This document shows positions 50,701 to 61,200 of a stretch of 64,000 bases of DNA, piece after piece. The notes below the pieces were generated by a model. It was not told where the DNA came from. It saw only the letters and a program-made list of their open reading frames with translations, and searched no databases. The position numbers were made by a program, and so were the translations under genes. This stretch comes from Harmothoe impar (lineage: Eukaryota > Annelida > Polychaeta > Phyllodocida > Polynoidae): assembly GCA_947462335.1 (NCBI GenBank), contig OX381721.1:3162001-3226000 (forward strand), given 5' to 3'. The first letter of the stretch is position 1. Each line of letters starts with the position of its first letter.

Positions 50701-53700
50701 TTTAAAGTCCGACCCGCCAGCACATCTTTAGCTACACCCACACCGGCGCGGAGCAGCGTTTTTCCCACTGACTTCAATAGCGGGGTAGCCGAGCGCATCA
50801 GACCTAACAGAGCGCCGCCCAAACCGTGCCCGCTCTGGAAAGAGCGCCCGCTGTACACGTTGATGCCGTTGCCCAGCTGCGCGTTGTAGTAATCGCTGTA
50901 CCCTCTGCCGACGGTGCGCTTGGGTGGAAAGTACGGAACGCGTTCACGCATCTTTTTTTTTGTTTTAGCGCTCAATAGGTCTCAGATGAAGTGTCACGGT
51001 CACCTCGCCTCTACTGAATGGGATGGAATGGCCGGATCGGTCTCTTAAATAGATGCCGACCTCGGTAAACCTCTTCGATTTCAAGGGGAAATAATCCAAA
51101 TGGGGAAAACTGATAGCTTGCACGCCACCTCGACGCCTTCCGCCTCTGTCCACCGCGACGCAGCGTAACAGCGGCACTTGCATGTCGCCCACACGTCTCT
51201 CCTGGATCATGTCGGTGTATATGTACACAGAGTGCACGTCCCCGAAAACATCCATCGAGTAGGCGCCGGTAGTCGGCGACGCGAAACACGTCTTCTCTCC
51301 GAAGCCTAGAACACATGCGAGATGCTGAGTCAGCAGGATAGCACAGTGTCTCGGCGGTTTGATGGTGATGCGTTTCGTCTTGGAGTCGTACGATAAGATC
51401 CCCATCGGTTTGAGCAGGAAGCTGGAGCCCTCTAGTCTGTCATCTCGCAACGTTTCACTCAAGCGCTCGACTAGGGTGTGGTTGGTTCCGGTGAAAATAG
51501 GAGGTATCTCGAATATGTTTGGCATAAAACTGCGCACTCCCATGTCTTTCTCCATCTTTTCGATCATCTGTCTTGCTTGATCGCTGATCGCCTTCTTCTT
51601 CACGGCCGGGGACAAGAACTGCTTGTATACGTCATTCGTCTGTCTCAAGTCGACCTCTCTCTTGAACCTTTTTGTTTCCGGTTTCAATCGCTGCTCTTCC
51701 GACGTGTCTGACATCTCTTCCACCGTTACATAGCTCGCTTCCTTCACACTCAGCTGGTATTTTTGGCTGAAGATTAACTTACTCAGACCGTTCGCGTTTT
51801 TCATTCCCCTCCAGTCTACCTGCGGTTTTCTTCTTTCGGCGAATTTAGCGTCTTTTAAAACGTTGATCGCCTCAGCTAGTGAACCCTTGGTGCGCAGAGG
51901 AACAACGATGATCAAGTCGTCGTGCACGTTAGTCCATTCTGTAGGGAGGATGATCTCAGTCAGAGCCGCTTCGTACGCTTAGGGCAGAAGGAGCGGCGAG
52001 TCGAAGTGAGTTCAGAAAGACGTCAAGCTGTTGTCAGGATGATACTCCATAGAGCTGTTGCTAGGTAGGGTGATGTTCATTTTTTTCTACGTTATTTTTT
52101 TGACGGGGATCCACTCGTTGAACTTGTCGTCGTAACCTAACCAACGTACGAAAGCTAGCTCTTTACCGTCGACGGTCTTGCGGCGCAACACCTCGTCTAT
52201 CAGGTAGTTGTTGTCGTAACGACTCTTGTACACCTTCTGAACCACTTCCGGGTAGAAGACTCCTTTTATCTCCTCGCCCTTGTCGTCTTTTAGCTCGAAC
52301 CCTCTGCTTCCCAACGTTTTAGCAACGTCGACCACTTCCTCGCGCCAGTTTCCCTCGTACCCTTTGTCAAAGGCGCCTTTAGTTCTCAACATCCTCACTC
52401 TGTCACCCGGAGCGATGACGTCGACGGCAGACGTCTTTGTTTTTTTCTTCTTTTTCCATATTTCGTCGATTTGTTTGTTAGTTGGGAGATCTTGTCTGTA
52501 GAAAACTGTTTCGCTGTTTTCCGAGCTGACTTGAGCCAGCGCCATTTTCAACGTCTTGTGGTGAGTGCGATTGTAAGAAGACACTACATGGTGCAGTACG
52601 TCTACGTAGCGATACGTGCGCTTGTGTGTGAAATAACGCCACAGCTTCTCCTTCAGACTGCGGTTCAAGCGCTCCACTAGACTAGCTTTGATGTCGTCGT
52701 TCTCGCCAGTGAAAAACTCTATGCCCTCGTTCTTCAAGTGATCTTGAAAGATCTTGTTCACAAACTCTTTCCCCTTGTCTGTCTGAACAGTGCGCGGTTG
52801 TCTCTCGCCAGTGTCTGTCATCTTTTGGAAGACCTCGGTAACAGCAGCACCACTCTTGGATTTAATGGGAACGGCCCACGCATACCTAGAGAAAACGTCG
52901 ATCGCCGTCACCACGTACCGGAAGCGGTCGTTGTGAGACGCCAAAGCCTGCATGTCCATCAGATCTATCTGCCACTGCTGATCGATTGCACCGGTTATAG
53001 TCTTGTTCCTTGCGAATTTTCTCCGGATGGGTTTATGTTTAGTGTAGGCGTCCAGCGACACTAAAGCATCTCGGATGACGGCCGGGTTTAGGTGGCGAAA
53101 ATGATGTTTCTGGAGTTTAGTCACGCTAGTGAAACTGGAGGGTGCTTTGACGTCGGTATATTTAGCTACTACGCGCTTCTTTTCTTTTTCCTTCTTGGTC
53201 AGTCTCTTCACCGGTTTTCCCATCGTCGGCCTGATGGAGTAGCACCAGGAGCGGGAGTGTACGACGCCTGCGCTAGGCGGTTGCGACTTTTCTTTTTCTT
53301 ACTCGCCGCGCTCCTATATGACGACGGTTTCACTGTAGTCGGAGTTTGGAAAAGTTCACCGCCCTCGTCGTCGTCAGAGGATTGATTGTCCACCTGGAAA
53401 GAAGAGTCTGCTGCTGCTTCTTCTTCTTCTTCTTCTTCTTCTTCTTCCGAGTCAAAGCTCGGTCGTTTCCGACCTCTGTCAGTAAGCCGTGTGTCCGAAC
53501 GTCGGCCAGGTCCGCTCGCTTTATACAGATGGTTTCCGATCAAGGAGTCTGTGGGATCTGTTTCGTGCAGCGCTTTTGTGAACGGAGAGTAGCCCGCCGG
53601 TCTGTTCACCGTCTTCCTGAACCTGGCGGCGTCGCTCAGTAATTCCACTATGTTGATGTGACACTCAGGTTGTATTCTGACCCGACATCTCGTGCACCGC

Positions 53701-56700
53701 ACCGTCCTCGTTCCACTTGACCACACCGGATTTCTCCAATTTCCTGTACAGCGCAGTGGTCCGGATGCGATTCCTCTTGGGAGCTTGGTTCACCAACCGC
53801 TCAAGTAGGGACGCGCTGGCTTCTTCAGCAGACTGACGGAGGTGAGCCGGTGGCGAAGAAGTGTAGGACGAAGAGATGTTGCTGTTGTTGGGATTCGCGA
53901 GAAAAAATTGCAATCTATTCAACAACCTTCGGTATTTCAACATTTTCTCGCACGATTCCAAAGTGGGATCGTTCAACGCTAAGTCCAAGTCCCTGTAGAT
54001 AAACTGTAGCACCTGGTGCAATGCCGGGTTGGGATGAAGGGATTGTTCTGCCTGCTTGTGGTAATAGGCCATATTGGTAGGTAGGCGGGCGGCGGTGGCA
54101 GGGGTGGAAGAAGAGGCGGCGGAACTCTCGTTCTTTTCACTACGCTCATCAGGAAGAGGAGGAAGGTTTGGAGCAGTAGAAGTACTAGCAGCAGCGACTG
54201 CAGTAGTAGCAGCGCTAGTAGTAGCAGCAGTGGGCAGATGATGCTCTGAGTCTGTCATGGGGGCGACGGTGGCGATGGCGCTGGCGGTGGTGGTAGTGGT
54301 GGTACTGTCGGCGAGTAGGTGTCGAATGAGGTGTCGAATGAGGTGTCTCATATACGGAGAATGCTCTTTATAAGCGGTAAGGCCATCCCTATGAGAGCCG
54401 GAATGAGGAAACCTCCCTCTTGTACCAATACGCGTCTCTTTTTTTTGATGGGAGTAGATTTTTTGCCGACCTCCCTCAACACGTCAGCCGATTCTCGAAG
54501 CTTGTCCAGTTGTTTGTCGCTGAGGGGGATGTTCCCTACGAGTAAATTGTGACAGATCTCACTCAACGCTGCGATCAGATCATCGCTTCCAGAGTCTATT
54601 AGATGCGAGCAGTCCTTTGGCGAGCACTTAGCTAAGTGCTTGAGAGTACCAAAGTGTCTTTCGAGTAGATGAGAAGCCATTTTTGCTACTACTTTCTCTT
54701 CTTCTTTTTTTTGTCTAGCGGTACGAATACTAGCTGAGAGTGTATGGATGTCAAAGAGGAGCGTATTCTCAGATCGTCAGGTGTTGACTGCTTGAAGTCC
54801 AGAAGGAGGTATGAGTGAGGTCGCTTGAGTTCATGGGTAAATATACTAGAGAGGGCCGCCGCGTTGGAGGGAAACACCTGGCGAGACAGACTAGCTATTT
54901 GCCCCATGTCGCGCGGGTTCTTGAAAACGATCATGTAGTGAGCGTTCAGACTCATAGTTCGAAAGTCGGGTGATTTCTGGAATAGGTTCTGAGTGATATG
55001 ACGCTCACGTTCCAGTGATGGGAGTATTTAGTAAAGATGTCAGCTACCACTTGCTTATTGGAACTGCTCATCAGATCGTCCAATATCAGTAGAGTGTGTG
55101 GTCGTAAAGCGTCTTCTGCTACTTCCACGTCTCCCACTGTAGACTCTTTGCTAGGAAGACCTTCTCTGAATTCCACACCGTACTGATTTTGCATTTTTTC
55201 AAACAGAGGTTGCCACTCGCCGTAATGGTAAAAAGTCTTTTCCACCGGCGGCGTGACCAAATTGTTCACGTCGCTCAGAAATTGATCCACCAAGCGCGAT
55301 TTTCCACAACCCGACGGACCGCTAATGATACAACTAAAGGGTCCTTGTAGTCGAGTGTCGAAATGAATTTCTGTGAAGAGTTTGCTTTTACTACTCGACA
55401 TTTTTGTTTTTTTCAGCACGCGTCAGAGAGTAGTTGTGTGTCTGACCGTCTGCTGTGTTTCTCACTCGAACGTTCGGTAGTGAATGGTTGTGGAGAAAAG
55501 TCAGCGGACCTTTTTATTGATACCTGACGGTGTCACAGTAGCGGCGGCAGAAGTTTCTTTTTTTACTTTTTATTTTTGCGATAAATTCTATTTTCACTCA
55601 ATAGTCATAAATGTTTGTATCAGACTCCAGAGGAGTCTGATACAAATATTTATTTTTTTTTAAAAGAAGAGGAGGAGGAGGAGGAGGAGGAGGAGGAGGG
55701 GAGGAGGAGAGAAAAGCGCAGATCAATTTTTTTTTTGATCATTTAGGCAAAGCTCGTCGCTTTGCCGCTTTTTTTTCTTTTTCTGTGTTGTGACACGATC
55801 GTCTCGAAAAAGCAATAAGGAGTGCGAGCGCGGCGGTGACAAATACATATTGGACCGTATGGTTTAAAATAGTGCGTCCCTATCTTCTTCAATTCGGCTG
55901 CGTTGTAATATGCGGGATAACAAGTGACGACGTCGAAACGTTTAGAGACCGTGTTCACGTCGGCCAGAACGCGCGCCCACCGAGTGGGAGCTGCAGTCAC
56001 TCCCAAAAAACCGATCGGCTTGTCGAATCGTTTCATAGCGCTTATTCTCACTTTATAAGAGGAGGCAGGGTGAGGGGAGTAGCAGCACTCTTTCTTTTCA
56101 TGAAACGCCCAACGAGTGGGGGCGCTGAGAGCGGCTATTATGCAATGGTGGAGTAAATACTGTTTTGAGAAGACGGCTCTCGGCCATGTCGCTACGTTTT
56201 CCTTTTCCGCTCTTGTATAACGACGATTTCTTTGGCACTCGGCTTTGCTTTTCTCGAGAATTCGGAACGCTTCAAGAGAAGCGTGAACCTCAACTACGTG
56301 ACGCTCTCTCCTTTGAGATAAAAAAATAGCCGGGCAGTTGAGGAGGGCACTTTGTTCGCGTGTCCGTGTTTTAAAAACTCGCGCCCTCTGCGGCGCCATA
56401 TTTCTTTCCTCCGAAAAAAAAAAGACTGAGTGAAAATAAAAATTTTAAAACAAAAAGCTCAAAGAAAAAAAATAAGCAATAAGCAGACTCAGCTCGAAAT
56501 TCCCTGCTGGCGTGATGGCGGTGACGGTAGGGGCGGCAGGATGACTGCAGGCGGTGGCGGCAGTCGGCTGGCCGGCGGTGGCGGTCATGGCGGCGATGGT
56601 AGAAGGGTGTGTGGAAAGAGAATGCATCTCAGTCTTTTATAGGAGCGGCGAGAGTTCGACTTAGTCTGACATTTTCAGCTGTCGCATGCTGACCTGCTGC

Positions 56701-58193
56701 TATCATAAGAGAAACAAAAGCCCTAATCACGCTTTTCAGCTGGATCCTTCCACCCACCAGTCATGGATCCAGATGGGAGGGTGGTTTAAAATTAATCTGT
56801 GTACCGACTGTCATACAATAGTGTTATTAGTTGAACGCGTGTTACCTGTATAAAGGATTAGCAGGTCATGGGCTTAGAGTGTGTATAGAAAACAACTACA
56901 GGTAGCGTGAACAAAGCCACCCCCTCCCTTTCTGTCACTCTGTCTGTGACTAGAGGGTGCGCGTGTGGTAAGCGACTTAAATCTAAAGAAAAAAAATCAC
57001 CCTCTCCTGTCGTCAGCAGTCAGCTGGCCGGCGGCTGGAAAATGTGATTAGAGGGATGATGAGCGCGTAGTAAGCGACTTAAGGCTAATCTAAAGACCTG
57101 CCGTGAGTGGGCAGCTGGCCGGTGGCTTGAAAAAAGGGGGGAGTAAGGGTATACAGTCAACTCCCTCTAATCCGGCCACTCCTGGGACTATCCAAAATTG
57201 GCCGCATAAGCGAGGTGGCTGCACTGGAGGGAGTCAATGCTAAACCTATGGAGTACAACATGGAACATAAGCTCCCCCCCTCCCCCCAGATGAGTAGTGT
57301 GCAAACACGTTATATATACATCGAAAGTTCTAGTATAAGATTAATTTTAACACTACATAACAATCAACTTTAACTTTATTGATATTCTTTTGGCAATGAA
57401 TATGCGGTACATGTAGGCTAATTAGGTGGGGGGGGGGGTTGTTGAGTAAGTACATAGAACTTGGGCTTTATTGCATTCACACATCCACCCGCACCCCCCC
57501 CCCCTGCATCCATGTCACCTTCAGTCAAGCATAACTTGAGCGGAATGTGTCAGGCGCAGCTTTAACACATGCTGAACAGACAATGCCCGTACCGGGCGTA
57601 CACCCTCCCCCTTCCCCTCGTCCTCAACTCATAGATATTCCTTGTGCCACTGTTACTCCTTTTAAAGCTCCATAGTGTTTAAATGGGCCATCTCACTTCT
57701 GTTCATGATGCATGTATGCAGCCCTGGCGAGTCTATTAGTGCTAATAGGAGTGTATCAACTTTGCATGATGCATGACTCAACAGTATGCTTAACAATCCC
57801 CGACTATCCATATTGAGGTTGTTCCATGGATGACCTATAATTGCATATACCATTGGAACAGGACATGTCCGAAAATTTACTGTCTGAATCTCTAAGGAGC
57901 ACACCTTTAAACTAGAGATATATTCATTCTGTGGCCGCATTAGAGGGAGAAAACTGTCCTTTGGGACTTCAAAAATAGTGTCCGCAGGGCGGGGTGGCCG
58001 CATTAGAGGGGTGGCCGCATTAGAGGGATTATTTTACATTAAAATAAAGGGGAAAACGGTTGGGACTTTCCAGAAATGGCCTTAATGGCGGGGTGGCCGC
58101 ACTGGAGGGATGGCCGTTAGGAGGGAGTTGACTGTATAAGGGGGAGTGAAACCGTCTTCGTCATCATCATCATCATCATCATCATCATTCTCT

Positions 58194-58227
<34 letters not shown>

Positions 58228-61200
58228 CACTACCACGCCTCAATTTGCAGATCACCATGATGGAAAGTTACGACCGTGACATGAAGCGGTATGATGAAGC
58301 AGCGCGCGAATGTGAAGCTGCTGCTGTAGCCGCTGCTACTGCTGCTGCTAGTGCTGCTCATCGTGCTACTGCTGCATTTACTGCGGCTGTTAGTGACGCT
58401 GGTTGTGATGACGTTGTTGTTGTTGCCGCTGCGGCTGTGACTGCTGCTGTTGCTGCTGCCGATGCAGCTACTAATGCCGCCGATGCCGACGCTGCTGCTG
58501 CTGATGCTGTTGCGGCTGCCGATGTCGCCGCTGATGTCGCTGCTGATGTTAGGACTGCTGCTGCTAGTGTACGCTCTGTTGCCCTTGCTACTGCCGCTGC
58601 TGCTGTTGTTGCTAATGCTCACGCTACTGCTGCTGCCGCCGCTGCTGCTGCTGCTGCTACCGCTGCTGCCGATGCTGCTGCCGATGCTGCTGCCGCTGCT
58701 GCTGATGCTGCTGATGCTGCTGATGCTGCTGATGTTAGTAGTCGCGTCAACAAAGAATCGTCATTTGTCACACTTAAGCCTCCAGTTGAATGCGCGACGG
58801 GTAGTAGGGCTACCAACGCGACGGCCGGATGGTGCAAATGGTGTCGTCGCTTCCGCTCGTGCTCTTGCTTTTCTTCCTGCCCTACCTGCTGCTGCTACAG
58901 TATAATAGTGTTATAGTGTTTGAATGAGAACGCGCGTACTTACACATAGACACTGTAACAGATGTGCTTTTTGAAAATATAATTTTAGCATAACATGAAA
59001 AAAAAAGAAATTATCTTGTTGTGTTTTATTTTCTATATATAAGTTATATAACTTTTTTTTTGTTTGTTTACAAACAGTCACGTGTCACGTGGTGTTGTTT
59101 ACAAACAAGAGAGCCACGTGGTGTTGTTTACAAACAAACCCTAAGTAGGTCACGTTACCATAGTTACCAGAATGCTGGCTTCTGATTGGCTGAGCCTAAG
59201 TAGGTCACGTCACGTAAGTAGGTCACGTTACCATGGTTACCAGAATAGGTCAGTAGGTCACCCAGAATGCTGGCTTCTGATTGGCTGAGAGTCCTAAGTA
59301 GGTCACGTTACCATGGCAACGGGTCACGTGACCAAATGGCGGCCTCTGATATCGAGTGAGTAATAAACAGTACTTAAGCATGGTCCCGTTCCGATACATA
59401 CTATACTACTTCCCTGCATCAGCCCTGTTTTGCTGGGTAGGTCAGGTAACTTGAAACACTTTTAAAAAACAATTCGCCCTAGAGGCGAATTTTAGTGTAA
59501 AATATGCTAAATGTTACTGATACATTTGTACCAGGTTTTGAATGCGTGTGTGTATACTATACTAGGGCCAAATAAAAACAGTGCCGGGTCCCCCTATGCC
59601 TTCCAATTTCTGGGAAACTTAGCTATTTTCCAGTTTTTACGGTTTGTAAATTGGAGAATTATTAAGGATTTTTGAGCAAAAACTCTCAAAACAAGCCTAA
59701 AAATGTGGGGAGGAAAAAAAAGAAGAAAAAAGGTATTAGAAAAAAAGAAAAAATTGGCCTGCCGGGTTTAGCTTTCCAGGTCATGTTACCGGAAACTAAC
59801 CTTTTTTTAAATTTTGGCCAAAGGATACCGTAAGGAGAGACGCAGACCGCCACTCACCTTGAACATGCACGTCACACAAACTCAGGGCTGTCTCCATGTT
59901 ATAAGACATGCCACTAGAGATGAGAACATAGCGGCCTAGTGCAGGAGTCGGGTATGTGACAAGTCCTTTACCCTCTGTCAGTTCAAACTGATGATATGGA
60001 GAGCAGTTAGCTGTTGACGACTGTGGGTCTTCTCGGATTGCTACACCAAAGTCCCTATAAGGGTCTAGGGGAGAAAATGTTAAAATGTTATTATCTAGAG
60101 AAAATCCGACAAAATAACTTGAGTGCGCACTGAATCACTGTAGATGAGGTATGATAGACAGATGCACTGTTAAACCAACATGACTAATTCATGTCTCGTC
60201 TTAGGATTTAGTTTGAAATGAAGAACTAGACCATGCTAGAGCATGTACCCATCACCAACAAGATTTCCACAATCAATGGAAATGTCATTTGTTTATTGAA
60301 TACTGTAGTCCTATTGATCTAGCCAAAGAACTCTGTATTTCATGCACTTTGTAAAATATTTCACGGCTGTATTACATCATTAAAATTTCAATCTGTTCAT
60401 ATATGAAGAGCATAGAAAGAAGCTATTTTAGACCCCCCCCCCCCACCATAATTTTGGTGTTTTGAATTGAAAAATATGAAAAATTAACACAAAGGCGCAC
60501 TCATATAGGAAATATAACCTGAGGTTAATGGATGAAATAACACAGTCAGCATACTAAAATTTGTGGACCTTAAAGAGAGAGCTGCGCTAAAGTGACTGAG
60601 TCAGTGGTACTTGGGCCGTATTGTAAGTGCTGCTCTGTATTTTTTCAGGGTCACGTGCCTCACGGGAGCGTGCCTCATGGGAGCGTGCAATACGGTCACA
60701 GCGTGCAATACAGCCTAGATTTATTGTACGCTCCCATAGGAACGGCCCTCCCATTGCTTTAGCATTGATAGACCGTATTCACCATGTAATAATGTCTATA
60801 ATTAACTTCAAGAAATGCAATGATAAAAAACATGAAATGAAACATTCATAGAATGTGAAATACGCTTACCTGGATGATCAATATGGAAAGCAATAGAGGG
60901 GCGTCTGTATGTCTCATTTCTAGTTGTTTGTCTCTTCAGGTGGACACCCTTAACTAGACTAACACCTTCTGCTTGATAACGGAGTGTCCTGTATTTCTCG
61001 TCTGTATTCTCGGTAAAGCAGAAGACACCATTTGACCCGTGTACCCCATAGGCCAGCCCTTCCTCCACGTTCGCATTAACATTGATTTGGACTTTCCCTG
61101 GTCCGTCTGCTTGGAGATCTTTTGTGAAGATCAGGACATAATTATCGCCCTGTTTCTTCCATAAGTCGATGAATGCAGAGCCCTTTTTCTTAGCGTAGAA

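Larger units (their letters stand above)
47979..59410 (-). mobile_element. Polinton/Maverick-like element, full-length between TSDs, no polymerase B seen
   Basis: The element is 11,432 bp, with AG…CT termini, inverted repeats of 0.41-0.45 kb and a 6-bp TCCCTG duplication. On the minus strand, from right to left, are an orphan gene, packaging ATPase, a pX-like protein, core protein, integrase, penton-like protein, pVI-like protein, major capsid protein, adenain-like protease and a small ORF. On the plus strand beside the right terminus is an alanine-rich ORF. A protein-primed DNA polymerase B of 1000 or more residues, normal for the group, is not present in any frame; the rest of the element (56400-58145) is non-coding plus a nested MITE. 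Capsid, penton-like, core and ATPase frames are each broken. The element is an autonomous-derived copy that cannot replicate itself. Confidence 0.9.

Noticed and set aside
54952..54955. Two separate overlapping genes (ATPase N-part and a downstream 88-codon gene)
   Set aside because: The downstream frame carries the normal continuation of the ATPase, including residues upstream of its own ATG, so a frameshifted single gene is the simpler reading.
58450..58905. Leucine-rich 151-codon ORF
   Set aside because: Frame shadow of the alanine-rich gene at 58257-58916.
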